Positions 1 through 8,023 of a DNA stretch of 22,980 bases are shown in pieces; within the stretch, counting starts at the first letter, position 1, and each line of letters opens with the position of its first letter. Both the position numbers and the translations under genes were made by a program. The DNA comes from Bacillota bacterium. Its GTDB lineage: Bacteria > Bacillota > Clostridia > Lachnospirales > Lachnospiraceae. The stretch lies in contig JAEZKD010000217.1 in assembly GCA_023415655.1 (NCBI GenBank), forward strand, positions 1 to 22,980. The letters run 5' to 3'. A model generated the notes under the pieces. The model did no database searches and had not been told where the DNA came from. It worked only from the letters and a program-made list of their open reading frames with translations.

Positions 1-33
1 AAAAAAACCAGTAAGTAATTACACTTACTGGTT
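1..33 (-). terminator. Rho-independent terminator of the yesM-yesN-type operon
   Basis: An 11-bp perfect stem (6-16 with 23-33, loop 17-22) is followed, on the minus strand, by a run of T (A tract at 1-7). It begins 8 bases past the stop codon of the response regulator, so it should end that transcript. Confidence 0.9.
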
Positions 34-40
34 CAATCAT

Positions 41-871
41 TTATAACATACGAAAACAATGTTGTCGATATTCCGATGGACTTTCTCCTGTTACACGTCG
101 AAATACTCGTGCAAAATAAGTTGAATCCGGATATCCTACACGTTGCCCTATTTCTTTCACATTGACGTCTGGTTGTCTTAATAATTTTTTTGCTTCTTCC
201 ACTCGATATTCCATCAAATACGCAGTAAAGCTTAGCCCAAATTGTTGTTTAAACATCTTACAAAAATATGGTTCTGAGTAATTAATGGCGCGTGCTGCAT
301 CTTGCATGGAAATGTCCTTTTTATAATTGGAGCGCAGGTATTCCTCCACCATTGATACAAGAATATTCAAGCGTTTTAAATTCCCTTCCTCTGCTTGTGA
401 TTGCTCTTCCTGATCACTAGTAAGTTCCGTATTCATCTGTATCGCATAAGCCCCTCCTAATAAGGACTTTTGCTGTGCTTTCGGATCGTTGTGATCCATC
501 TCTAACATATGAAGAGCCTCATCCACAACAGCAATTATTTCACGGTCCGAATATGGCTTTAACAGATACTCCATCGCATGTACTGCAACCGCTCTTTTCG
601 CGTACTCAAATTTGTCATACGCAGTTAAGAATATAATATAAAAGCCATCTTTTTCTTTTCTTATTAACTCTGCTAATTCAATCCCTTTCATGCCAGGCAT
701 CTCAATATCAAGTATTACAATATGTATGTCGGTTTCTCGAAATATCTGTAGGGCTTCTCTAGCATTTTCAGCATCTAAGATCTCAGCAGTTTCTGCAAAC
801 TTCTTTTGTAACGTTTTCTTAAGCACTGTCCTCTCAATTAGTTCATCCTCAACAATAAGTATTCTGTACAT
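41..871 (-). CDS. YesN-type response regulator, receiver plus AraC DNA-binding domain
   Basis: This 276-residue protein has an N-terminal receiver domain (about 1-120). Phosphoacceptor Asp55 lies in ILDIEMPG, with Thr83 and Lys105 as the conserved switch residues and an acidic pair near residue 8. A C-terminal AraC-type double helix-turn-helix domain (about 170-272) includes the EIGQRVGYPDSTYFARVFRR signature. Its start codon overlaps the stop codon of the kinase gene upstream by one base (TAATG), so translation is probably coupled and the two proteins should act as a pair. Such regulators usually control sugar-uptake or polysaccharide-use genes, but no transporter lies next to it here, so its target is unknown. 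A terminator follows at once. Confidence 0.93.
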   Translation of the reverse strand: MYRILIVEDELIERTVLKKTLQKKFAETAEILDAENAREALQIFRETDIHIVILDIEMPGMKGIELAELIRKEKDGFYIIFLTAYDKFEYAKRAVAVHAMEYLLKPYSDREIIAVVDEALHMLEMDHNDPKAQQKSLLGGAYAIQMNTELTSDQEEQSQAEEGNLKRLNILVSMVEEYLRSNYKKDISMQDAARAINYSEPYFCKMFKQQFGLSFTAYLMEYRVEEAKKLLRQPDVNVKEIGQRVGYPDSTYFARVFRRVTGESPSEYRQHCFRML

Positions 872-2358
872 TATTCCTCCTGTTTTTTGGTGCCAAAACT
901 AATCTGTACGGTAGTCCCACGCCCTAGCTCACTATCCACATGTACTTCACTATCATTGTAATATGCCAGTATTCTACGGTATATGTTCCCAAGTCCAATT
1001 CCAAGTCCACGTCCCTGTTCCGTAATTGCTTCTCGAATTTGAGCGAGTTTCTCCTGTGTCATACCTTCGCCCGTGTCCTCTACTATAATATGAAGTATTT
1101 CATTTTCCCTGAAGACTCGGATGGAAATGCTTCCTCCACTCTCCTTTTTTGAAATACCATGGATTATAGAATTTTCAACCAAGGGTTGGATCAGAAATAC
1201 TGGTATTTCTACTTGACCTTCTGGCACCTCACAGCAGATTTCCCAGATAACACGTTCTCCAAACCTTTTTTCTTGTATGTACATATAATCCCTTAATACC
1301 TTTAACTCCTGTTCCAAGGGAGCAAATGGTTCTGTGGTACGAAGATTGTACCTTAAAAGATTGCTCATAGCTATTAGCATTTCCTCTGTAACTGGTGCCT
1401 CCTCCATCGTAGCCATCCTTGTAATCATGTTAAGCGTATTGAAAAGAAAATGTGGATTTAGTTGACTTTTTAGTAACTGAAATTGAGCAAAGAAAATTTT
1501 TTGCTCTAACTCACTCTTTTCTAATTCCTGCCGATAAATTTTTTGTTCCATATCATGCTTTTCAGTGAGCGTCTCCAAATAGTTTTCCATGGAATGCTTC
1601 ATCTTATTGAAGGCATATACTAGCTGTCCCATTTCATCTTGCTGTTTCCACAATACATCTGGCAAATTGAAATTATTCTTTTCAATCTCCTTGGAGTCCT
1701 TTGCCAACTCTGAAAGTATACGAATCATATCTTTTGTCATAATTCTTGCGATGTAAAATAAGGTGACAACCGCAAAGAATGATATGGTGAAAATTAGATA
1801 TGGTATCCGTTCTAACCAGGGCATCTGCTCTTCGTAATATGTCACATTCTGATCCATGACCTCTTTTACCAGTCGATTCGTATAGCTCTCCAGATACTCT
1901 TGCATCCGATAAATGGTATAGAGCTCTGAAATATATTCATCATCCTCAATGGTTAACGTCATGAACTCATCTTTTTGTTTTTGATACACTTCATAAGCGT
2001 TGCATAGATTCCAAACAATAGATATTCTTATTTCCGAGGTGTTTTTATAGACTTCTGGCAATTCCTTGATTATTCTTACGGTTCGTTCACTAGCCGCCTT
2101 ATAGAGTAGTAAGTTGTCTGAGCTCCGATCCTTTACTAGCGCTGCAAAGCTACTAACTTCGTCACTAAGCGATTCCTGAAGCTGATAACTTTTTAGATTA
2201 TCATCCATATACTTTTTTTCATTGTCAACAAATACATAAACAACTCTAACATTGATCAAAATTGCTATGATCATCATGCACCCAACAATACCGATAATGG
2301 TATACATCTTCCACCTAGTGGACATTTTGTACCAAGTGGACTTAAGTTTTTTTAGCAT
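871..2358 (-). CDS. YesM-type sensor histidine kinase
   Basis: The 495-residue membrane kinase has one transmembrane segment near residues 18-43, an extracytoplasmic domain of about 140 residues rich in charged and aromatic residues, a second membrane segment near 185-207, then a HAMP region and coiled coil (about 208-295). The His_kinase domain carries phosphoacceptor His303 in the motif QLNPHFLFNTLN. The ATPase domain shows the N box around Asn396 (QPLVENSIIHG), a DTGEG box near 429-433 and a GLGIGLGN box near 452-459. This is the LytS/YesM architecture. It is the first gene of a two-gene unit with the AraC-type regulator, overlapping it by one base. The upstream SD is only GGGG about 10 bases from the ATG, so initiation may be modest. 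The sensed ligand cannot be read from the sequence. Confidence 0.93.
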   Translation of the reverse strand: MLKKLKSTWYKMSTRWKMYTIIGIVGCMMIIAILINVRVVYVFVDNEKKYMDDNLKSYQLQESLSDEVSSFAALVKDRSSDNLLLYKAASERTVRIIKELPEVYKNTSEIRISIVWNLCNAYEVYQKQKDEFMTLTIEDDEYISELYTIYRMQEYLESYTNRLVKEVMDQNVTYYEEQMPWLERIPYLIFTISFFAVVTLFYIARIMTKDMIRILSELAKDSKEIEKNNFNLPDVLWKQQDEMGQLVYAFNKMKHSMENYLETLTEKHDMEQKIYRQELEKSELEQKIFFAQFQLLKSQLNPHFLFNTLNMITRMATMEEAPVTEEMLIAMSNLLRYNLRTTEPFAPLEQELKVLRDYMYIQEKRFGERVIWEICCEVPEGQVEIPVFLIQPLVENSIIHGISKKESGGSISIRVFRENEILHIIVEDTGEGMTQEKLAQIREAITEQGRGLGIGLGNIYRRILAYYNDSEVHVDSELGRGTTVQISFGTKKQEE

Positions 2359-2765
2359 TTCATTTCATCCCCATAAATTTACTTGTAAACCAAAACGAAT
2401 TGATTGTGCACCTTCTTTGTCCAATAGTTTTGGTCAATATTAGGTTCATCCAATCTTCTTTTTACATAAAAAGGTAGTTCTTGACAACAAAAATAGCTAA
2501 TTATGAAACGATGCGAATTTGTTACACTCCATTCCAATTCGCATAATCAGACGTTCTAGTTTGTATTCTAGTTCCCGTTCATTCTAGTGAATCGATACTA
2601 GCTATAGAAAATCAGAATATCTTGAATTGTTCAGAAAATGCAAGCTGTCAATCAATTTCATAATCAGCCACATGGAATATATACTTGGCTCTAACTTTGT
2701 AGATACATTCACAAAGCCAAGCCCACTAGCAGCGATTCATCTACCCGCTGATAGGTTTCTTTGTA
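2359..2765. other. 407-base non-coding stretch with promoter, inverted repeat and short direct repeats
   Basis: No credible gene is seen. The stretch holds the kinase promoter (2459-2487), a 9-bp inverted repeat ATGCGAATT/AATTCGCAT (2511-2519 with 2536-2544), three copies of TTCTAGT (2554, 2566, 2582), and a bulged hairpin at 2684-2721 just past the PH-domain gene. That hairpin has no T tract, so it is at best a weak terminator for the lipoprotein/PH unit. Confidence 0.6.
2459..2487 (-). promoter_or_regulatory. Probable sigma-A promoter of the YesM-type kinase operon
   Basis: On the minus strand TTGTCA (2482-2487) and TAAAAA (2459-2464) are separated by 17 bases, about 100 bases ahead of the kinase start. 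The -35 is 5/6; the -10 is a weaker match. Confidence 0.5.
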
Positions 2766-3158
2766 TTATGCGTTCTCTTCAAACGCTTCATCGTCGAGGT
2801 CAGCATCGCCACCGTCAATATCAAGTGTGTGCATCGTTCTTCTCTTTTTTCTTGCCTCTTCTGATGCTGTAATCAGATACTCTTTAATTTCACTTGACTT
2901 TCTTATATGAACTAGCTTCAATTCTGGATGTGTTTTGTCTCCGGTAAAGCAAATAACCGTACCTAAACCAAATATTCTCTCTAGCATACTGCGTGTCAAT
3001 CGAACATCCTGAACCTTGTACATATAAGCATCATCTTCTACCGTCGTAAGGAATCCACTTTTTACATTAATCTTCGAATCATAAATTCGATATGTTACAA
3101 AGCACCAAGGTAATCCTAAAAATTTGGTCCTCTTCTTTTCTTCAAACATCAGTTCCAT
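2766..3158 (-). CDS. Bacterial PH-domain (DUF304/YdbS-like) protein
   Basis: The 130-residue protein is almost entirely one bacterial pleckstrin-homology fold of the bPH_2 (DUF304, YdbS-like) kind. Strand pattern TYRIYDSKINVKSG near residues 22-35 is followed by the characteristic helix entry MLERIFGLGTVICF near residues 58-71 and a closing helix near 86-98. The last 30 residues are charged and acidic (DIDGGDADLDDEAFEEN) and probably disordered. There is no signal peptide or membrane segment, so it should be cytoplasmic or peripheral to the membrane. The ATG has a GGGGG ribosome site 8 bases upstream. It lies 17 bases behind the lipoprotein gene and is probably co-transcribed from that gene's promoter. 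Function unknown; bPH domains are often found in envelope-associated proteins. Confidence 0.75.
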   Translation of the reverse strand: MELMFEEKKRTKFLGLPWCFVTYRIYDSKINVKSGFLTTVEDDAYMYKVQDVRLTRSMLERIFGLGTVICFTGDKTHPELKLVHIRKSSEIKEYLITASEEARKKRRTMHTLDIDGGDADLDDEAFEENA

Positions 3159-3175
3159 TCCTACATCCCCCTAAT

Positions 3176-3865
3176 TTACTTAATTTTAACAATAGCTGTT
3201 TTATCATCTCTTGATATAATCAGGTTCAAACTATCTATTTTTAGTTTTTTCTTTATCTCGAATACTAAAATAGTCTCTTTTGTTTCTCCTGCCTTCAATA
3301 AAACATCTATGTAGCGTAGGTCATTTTCTTTGAGGGTAAGTAATGGACGTATCTTTGTGTCAGTATTGACATCTAGCATGTAATCAATATTTAAGTCACC
3401 AAGAACAAATTTTTTATCTTTCTTTGTTGTATTCGTGACATGAAAAGTGACTACCATTAATTCATTCCCTTTTGCTGGTTGGACATTCGATGCATCATCC
3501 TTTAAGGACTCTACAATTTCATATTTATTGTATTCTGCACTAATCCCAGACATTCCAATCACAGTTACAAAGTCAGAATTTGCTTGTTGATTGGTGGTAT
3601 CCTTTGACCCAGATGGTGAATTTACGTTCTGTGAATCATTAGAAACTGACGGTGTAGCCGTTGGTGCTTGGGTTGGTTCTAAAGTTGGTGTTGGTGTTGG
3701 TTCTATTAAAGCCTCTGTATAATTCTCCTGATCATATAGAACAATTTCTGCAATCGATTGTGCAATCATATCTTCCTCGGCATCAGTCAGGGAAATAGCA
3801 CTTGCGCATCCAGTCATACTAAGAATACAAATTGCTAATCCTGCGAATAGGCATCTCTTTTTCAA
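3176..3865 (-). CDS. Lipoprotein with Thr/Pro-rich linker and DUF4352-like C-terminal domain
   Basis: The 229-residue protein starts at TTG: a GGAGG site lies 7 bases upstream and no in-frame ATG is nearby. A lipoprotein signal peptide (residues 1-19) ends in MTGC, with Cys20 as the lipidated residue. A short acidic helix (about 24-50) leads to a linker rich in Thr and Pro (about 55-75, TPTPTLEPTQAPTATP) and a Ser/Asn/Gln-rich stretch. The C-terminal domain (about 98-229) is beta-rich. Its layout (a VTFHVTNTTKKDKKF strand, a KAGETKETILVFEI turn and strand) is like DUF4352/immunoglobulin-like lipoprotein domains, a match made by pattern only. It should sit on the outer face of the membrane. 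It has its own promoter directly upstream and heads a two-gene unit with the PH-domain protein. Confidence 0.8.
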   Translation of the reverse strand: MKKRCLFAGLAICILSMTGCASAISLTDAEEDMIAQSIAEIVLYDQENYTEALIEPTPTPTLEPTQAPTATPSVSNDSQNVNSPSGSKDTTNQQANSDFVTVIGMSGISAEYNKYEIVESLKDDASNVQPAKGNELMVVTFHVTNTTKKDKKFVLGDLNIDYMLDVNTDTKIRPLLTLKENDLRYIDVLLKAGETKETILVFEIKKKLKIDSLNLIISRDDKTAIVKIK

Positions 3866-3899
3866 TGTTTACCCTCCCATATACTATAGCTTATGTATA

Positions 3900-3928
3900 A
3901 TCATATCACTTTTTGTTGCTTTCGGCAA
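3900..3928 (-). promoter_or_regulatory. Sigma-A promoter of the lipoprotein gene
   Basis: On the minus strand TTGCCG (3923-3928) and TATGAT (3900-3905) are exactly 17 bases apart and sit about 35 bases upstream of the TTG start. This separates the lipoprotein/PH unit from the kinase gene before it. Confidence 0.75.
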
Positions 3929-3937
3929 GTACTGGTG

Positions 3938-3970
3938 ATAGCTGTTGTACATGAAACGTACAACAGCTAT
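3938..3970. terminator. Strong hairpin after the histidine kinase gene, no T tract
   Basis: A perfect 13-bp stem (3938-3950 with 3958-3970, 7-base loop) begins 11 bases past the kinase stop codon. Neither strand has the T run of an intrinsic terminator, so it may be an inefficient terminator or a 3' end stabiliser. Confidence 0.5.
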
Positions 3971-3980
3971 TACTAATTTC

Positions 3981-5513
3981 CTATTCCACTGGCTTCTCCG
4001 TGAGATCATAGCTCGTTTTACAGTCTAACTCAAACCAAAATTCAACTCCATTGGTACGATTGATACAACCAAATTCCTTATTATGTGAGTTCATTATTGC
4101 TTTCACTATCGATAAACCAATACCATTGCCTCCATATTCCCGAGTTCTCGCTTTATCAACTTTATAAAATTTTATCCATACTTTGTCTAGGTCTTCTTCT
4201 GGAATGAGTTCTCCCGTATTAAACACTGCTACTCGAACTACATCCTCTTTTTGTACCAACTTAATCTCAATGATTTTAGGCCCAGCAGCATGATTTATCG
4301 CATTGCTTATATAATTTGTTACCACTTCTTCGATCATATATTCATCTGCCCAAACATAGCAAGGATCTGTTGGTTCAAAATAGACTAAGATTCCTTTTTG
4401 TTTGATTAAAATATCGGTTGCGTTTAATACCGATCGAATCAATGCAACAATATCAAAACGCACTAGCTCTACCACATTATTTCCAAATTCCAATTGGTTT
4501 AAGGAAAGTAGCTTCTTCACCATATTGTTCATCTTCATTGCTTCATCCATAATTACTTCACAATAAAAATCTCTACTTTCAGCATCATCGGTTATATTTT
4601 CTTTTAAGCCTTCCGCATACCCTTGTATTAAGGCAATTGGTGTTTTTAGCTCGTGTGTTACATTCGATAGAAATTCCTTTCTCATCTCATCCACTTGAGT
4701 TTTACGCTCATTATCTGATTGTAGTTCATTGTTCGCTATTTTTAGCTCTGTAATTGTCGTCTGCAATTTTTCAGATAAGGTATTGATGCTTGTCCCCAAA
4801 CGACCAATTTCATCTTTTGAGGTTACTTCATATTTGACATCAAATTCCAAATTGGATATCTTCTTTGCAATACCTTCTAGCGCTAAAATTGGTTTTGTAA
4901 ACTTTCGACTAATAATAAACATCGCAAAGGTTCCAAGGATCGTAACAAAGACACCTACAATGGCGAGAAAATTGTTTGATATTTTTGAGCTAGACTCAAG
5001 GCTTTCAAAATTGGTACGCAAAAAGATAAGATGCCCTGAATCTAAAAAGCCGACAAGGTCTAAGTAATTGGTCTGCATCATATCATCCTTTTGCTTAAAG
5101 ATGTCATATCTACCATCTACCGACTTAATATTAGTTATATCTGAAATCTGCAGTCTTGGATTATTGATAATGATGTAAGCTTGCATCGAATTAATCACAC
5201 GAGAAAAATCTCGACCCGAACTATTTGATTGATAAATGCAAGTCAGCAACTGATTCCCTAAAAACACATAAGCACTCACATTGTTATTCGAAGTTAAGCG
5301 ATCAATATGTCGTAATAGATTCTCTGGGAGTTCCTCATCATCTTTGGCAATCAGATTATTTAATTCATAATAAACGCTGTCAAGCCCCTCAATCTTATTA
5401 TATTGATAGTAGTCTACTAAAAATGAATTGTTCAAAATCCAACATAATAAAATAGTCAAGCTTAACGAAATCGTTAACAGCAATGTAATTTTAAGTCGTA
5501 TCGAGTGTTTCAT
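3981..5513 (-). CDS. Two-component sensor histidine kinase (HAMP, HisKA, HATPase)
   Basis: This is a membrane kinase of 510 residues. Transmembrane helix 1 is near 8-30 and an extracytoplasmic sensor region spans about 31-180. Transmembrane helix 2 is near 182-202, followed by HAMP (about 203-256). HisKA carries phosphoacceptor His287 in SNVTHELKTPIALIQGY, and the ATPase domain has NYISNAINHA (N box, near 400), an FNTGELI box and YGGNGIGLSIVKAIM (G box). The chosen ATG (5511-5513) overlaps the regulator's TGA by one base (TGATG) and has GAGG 7 bases upstream; a TTG one codon earlier is also possible but less likely. It pairs with the OmpR-type regulator upstream. The next unit downstream encodes a lipoprotein and a PH protein, which hints at an envelope signal, but this is inference. 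Confidence 0.92.
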   Translation of the reverse strand: MKHSIRLKITLLLTISLSLTILLCWILNNSFLVDYYQYNKIEGLDSVYYELNNLIAKDDEELPENLLRHIDRLTSNNNVSAYVFLGNQLLTCIYQSNSSGRDFSRVINSMQAYIIINNPRLQISDITNIKSVDGRYDIFKQKDDMMQTNYLDLVGFLDSGHLIFLRTNFESLESSSKISNNFLAIVGVFVTILGTFAMFIISRKFTKPILALEGIAKKISNLEFDVKYEVTSKDEIGRLGTSINTLSEKLQTTITELKIANNELQSDNERKTQVDEMRKEFLSNVTHELKTPIALIQGYAEGLKENITDDAESRDFYCEVIMDEAMKMNNMVKKLLSLNQLEFGNNVVELVRFDIVALIRSVLNATDILIKQKGILVYFEPTDPCYVWADEYMIEEVVTNYISNAINHAAGPKIIEIKLVQKEDVVRVAVFNTGELIPEEDLDKVWIKFYKVDKARTREYGGNGIGLSIVKAIMNSHNKEFGCINRTNGVEFWFELDCKTSYDLTEKPVE

Positions 5514-6187
5514 CAACCTACCTCAAATTTATATCCCATTCCCCAAATGGTTTTAATATAATCTCCCTTATCGCCCATCTTGCTCCGTAGCTTTTTGACG
5601 TGAGTATCGATTGTTCTTGCATCTCCAAAATAATCATAATTCCATACGTTATTCAAAATCTTTTCACGAGATAAAGCAACTCCCTTATTTTTGATAAAAT
5701 AGGATAGTAGTTCAAATTCTTTGACACTTAAATCAATGCTCTTATCATCAATCTTAACTTCATGAGCCGATTGATCGACACAAATACCACCAATCTCAAT
5801 GGAAGATTCCTCAACCTGGAGGGAACGACGTAAAATAGCCTCCACTCTTGCAACCAGAATCTTTGGACTAAATGGCTTCGAGATGTACTCATCGACTCCC
5901 AATTCAAATCCGAGTAACTCATCCTGTTCATCACTTTTTGCAGTCAGCATAATAATAGGAACTTTCGAATATTTGCGTATTTCACGGCAAACTTGCCATC
6001 CGTCCATTCTTGGCATCATAACATCAAGAATCAATAGTGCAATGTCTTTTTGTTCAAAAAAGAGATCCACAGCTTGTTCTCCATTCTCTGCTTCCATTAC
6101 CTCATAATTGTTTCTAACAAGAAAGTCCTTAACTAACTTACGCATTCTACTTTCATCATCAACAACTAATATTTTTAATCGCTCCAT
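5513..6187 (-). CDS. OmpR/PhoB-family response regulator
   Basis: The 224-residue protein has a receiver domain (1-118). Its acidic pocket is Asp10/Asp11, phosphoacceptor Asp55 lies in LLILDVMMPRMDGW, and the switch residues are Thr82 and Lys104. A winged-helix DNA-binding domain (about 127-222) ends in the typical ARTIDTHVKKLRSKMGDKG and YIKTIWGMGYKFE. GGAGGAGAG precedes the ATG at good spacing. It is the first gene of a two-gene unit; its stop overlaps the kinase start. Upstream there is a TATACT element (6224-6229, minus strand) but no good -35 at the right spacing, which would fit a promoter that needs an activator, possibly the regulator itself. Confidence 0.94.
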   Translation of the reverse strand: MERLKILVVDDESRMRKLVKDFLVRNNYEVMEAENGEQAVDLFFEQKDIALLILDVMMPRMDGWQVCREIRKYSKVPIIMLTAKSDEQDELLGFELGVDEYISKPFSPKILVARVEAILRRSLQVEESSIEIGGICVDQSAHEVKIDDKSIDLSVKEFELLSYFIKNKGVALSREKILNNVWNYDYFGDARTIDTHVKKLRSKMGDKGDYIKTIWGMGYKFEVG

Positions 6188-6296
6188 TTCTCTCCTCCGC
6201 TCTATTTACACGATTTTTTTCTTAGTATACAAAAAATGTATGTAAGAATTGTGAAATCACACGAAAAAAATGAACAACCTTTGGATCCCTAATATC

Positions 6297-6854
6297 TTAT
6301 GGTAAGTTTAACTCTTGCTCTCTTTGATTTAACTCTTGCTCTTTTAGCTTTAACTGTTCTTCCCAGTTTACATACTTATCTTGAAGCTTAGCTTCTGCAT
6401 CTTTCAATGGTGAATTATCTGCAAATATTACAACTGCAAACAATCCTATGATAATCAAAGCCAAAAAAGTAATGACGATTCTAGAATTACGCAGCTTTGC
6501 GTAATAAAACTCTCTCTTTTCATGCATTTTTTTCTCAGAATCCTTGATAAAACCATTCGTAAATTTCCCGTGAGTTCCTTGCTTTACTTCCACTGGGATG
6601 GTAACAGGAACTCCTGGTACCGGTGTTGCAGAATACATTTTTACTTCTTCATAAAGCTCCTTCATAAATGCAATTCCGATTGGTGTTACAAATGCTTGCT
6701 TTTCACAAAGTGAATCATAAAGCTTTCTAAGCTTGTCTCTCTCCTTAAAATCCATCTTTGCTTTTATATAGGTGATGGACTCAACCTCCTTCTGGGCTAA
6801 ATCCATCTCTTTTGCTGTTGCGAAACTATATCCTTGATACTCAAATCTCCCCAT
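6297..6854 (-). CDS. Hypothetical one-pass membrane protein with C-terminal coiled coil
   Basis: I do not recognise a family for this 185-residue protein. The N-terminal 120 residues are soluble and highly charged, with a helical segment at about 14-72 and a proline/valine patch near 78-90. A single hydrophobic segment follows at about 126-145 (IVITFLALIIIGLFAVVIFA), preceded by basic residues (YYAKLRNSR), which suggests the N terminus is cytoplasmic. The final 35 residues are a charged amphipathic helix with a repeated EQELNQREQELN unit, visible also as a repeated 15-base tract in the DNA (near 6306-6342), likely a coiled coil outside the membrane. The gene lies 24 bases behind the cyclophilin lipoprotein gene, with a good AAGGGGG site, so the two are probably one transcript. 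Confidence 0.65.
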   Translation of the reverse strand: MGRFEYQGYSFATAKEMDLAQKEVESITYIKAKMDFKERDKLRKLYDSLCEKQAFVTPIGIAFMKELYEEVKMYSATPVPGVPVTIPVEVKQGTHGKFTNGFIKDSEKKMHEKREFYYAKLRNSRIVITFLALIIIGLFAVVIFADNSPLKDAEAKLQDKYVNWEEQLKLKEQELNQREQELNLP

Positions 6855-6878
6855 TCTAATCCCCCTTTCTAACGGAAG

Positions 6879-7733
6879 TTACTTGCCTTCATACTCTGTT
6901 ATCATAATTGTTTCTATGATTACTGGATTGGTTGGTGTCCCTGCATTATCTACTTGTGTTGCTGCAATTGCATCTAATACCTCAAAGCCTTCATATAACT
7001 GTCCAAAGATAGTATGATGTCTTGTCAACCAAGGTGTTCCACCATACGTTAAAAAATTATTTAATTCCTTCTCGGTCAGTATCGTATCATAACCTTGCTT
7101 CACATAGTCAACCATGCTCAATCCATATCGTTCCATCACTAATGCTTGTAGACGATTCACTTCTTCTTCATCTGCTTGAACGATAAAGAATTGACTTCCA
7201 TTGGTGTTGCTACCACTATTTGCCATGCAAAGTGCACCACGATAAGGGTATAAATCATCTGAGAATTCATCTTCAAAGGAGGTACCCCAGATACTCTCAC
7301 CACCAGTACCATTTCCTTTTGGATCACCCCCTTGAATCATAAAGTCTTCTAACACTCTATGAAACGTAACTCCATTATAATAACCATCCTTCGAATGGGT
7401 TATGAAATTCTCAACTGCTTTTGGTGCTTGTTTTGGAAATAGCTTTATTTTCATAGTGCCATAATCCTTCACTACAATTTCAGCGATTGTATCACCTTTT
7501 TTTAACTCTTTAAATTGTGTTAATTTCCTTGCAGTTTTAGTGAAAGAAGGTTCTTCTCTGACTTCTGCTTCTGGGGTTACATAAGGGGTAGTGCTTCCCT
7601 CGGGGCTCTGTGTTATCTCTATCTTAGTAGATTCGTTCTCACCCTCTTTATTCTTACTACCACATCCTGTCATACACAATGCCACTGCACCAAGAAGAAT
7701 CGCTTTTTTAATTACATTTACTTTCTTATACAT
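6879..7733 (-). CDS. Lipoprotein cyclophilin-type peptidyl-prolyl cis-trans isomerase
   Basis: From the ATG at 7731-7733, preceded by GGAGG, the protein is 284 residues; an earlier in-frame ATG lacks a ribosome site. The signal peptide ends in CMTGC with Cys24 as the lipidated residue. A linker rich in Ser, Thr, Pro and Glu (about 30-60) leads to a cyclophilin domain (about 68-283) with the hallmark patches YNGVTFHRVLEDFMIQGGDP (catalytic Arg in FHRV), NTNGSQFFI and HTIFGQLYEG. Compared with a minimal bacterial cyclophilin there is an insertion between the two halves of the domain (around EEVNRLQALVMERYGLSMVDYVKQ). It should catalyse proline isomerisation during folding of exported proteins on the outer membrane face. 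It has a promoter of its own and is followed by the coiled-coil membrane protein. Confidence 0.92.
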   Translation of the reverse strand: MYKKVNVIKKAILLGAVALCMTGCGSKNKEGENESTKIEITQSPEGSTTPYVTPEAEVREEPSFTKTARKLTQFKELKKGDTIAEIVVKDYGTMKIKLFPKQAPKAVENFITHSKDGYYNGVTFHRVLEDFMIQGGDPKGNGTGGESIWGTSFEDEFSDDLYPYRGALCMANSGSNTNGSQFFIVQADEEEVNRLQALVMERYGLSMVDYVKQGYDTILTEKELNNFLTYGGTPWLTRHHTIFGQLYEGFEVLDAIAATQVDNAGTPTNPVIIETIMITEYEGK

Positions 7734-7786
7734 AAAACCTCCAAATGAAAACTGCAATCATTATAATGTCTATTATTCCTACACTC

Positions 7787-7816
7787 ATAATATCATATTA
7801 ACCAAAGAGAATGCAA
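7787..7816 (-). promoter_or_regulatory. Promoter of the cyclophilin lipoprotein unit
   Basis: On the minus strand TTGCAT (7811-7816) and TATTAT (7787-7792) are 18 bases apart, with an extended -10 TGA just before TATTAT. A second TATAAT-like element lies closer to the gene (7760-7765) but lacks a good -35. Confidence 0.6.
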
Positions 7817-7960
7817 GATATTACACAATCTGATAAATTCCGTAAATCATAAAAGAATCTACCCATCTTCTTATATTTTAAACCATTGATTCTGTCACAG
7901 AGGTAGTTCCTCATCAAACATATCCACATTTCATTGTCATAAATTGTATCAAAGCATCCA

Positions 7961-7989
7961 TTGACATTTGCTAAAAACAATACTATAAT
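7961..7989 (+). promoter_or_regulatory. Consensus sigma-A promoter of ssrA
   Basis: TTGACA (7961-7966), a 17-base spacer and TATAAT (7984-7989) match the consensus at all twelve positions. Transcription should begin near 7996, leaving a leader of about 28 bases before the mature tmRNA 5' end, to be removed by RNase P. Confidence 0.93.
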
Positions 7990-8023
7990 GAAGACACGTT
8001 AAAAAACTGTCATCAAAAAACCA

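Noticed and set aside
4729..5067. 112-codon plus-strand reading frame
   Set aside because: It is antisense to the HAMP region of the histidine kinase and has no ribosome site.
7798..7980. 60-codon minus-strand reading frame upstream of ssrA
   Set aside because: It overlaps the -35 of the consensus ssrA promoter and the promoter of the cyclophilin gene, and has no recognisable protein pattern or ribosome site.
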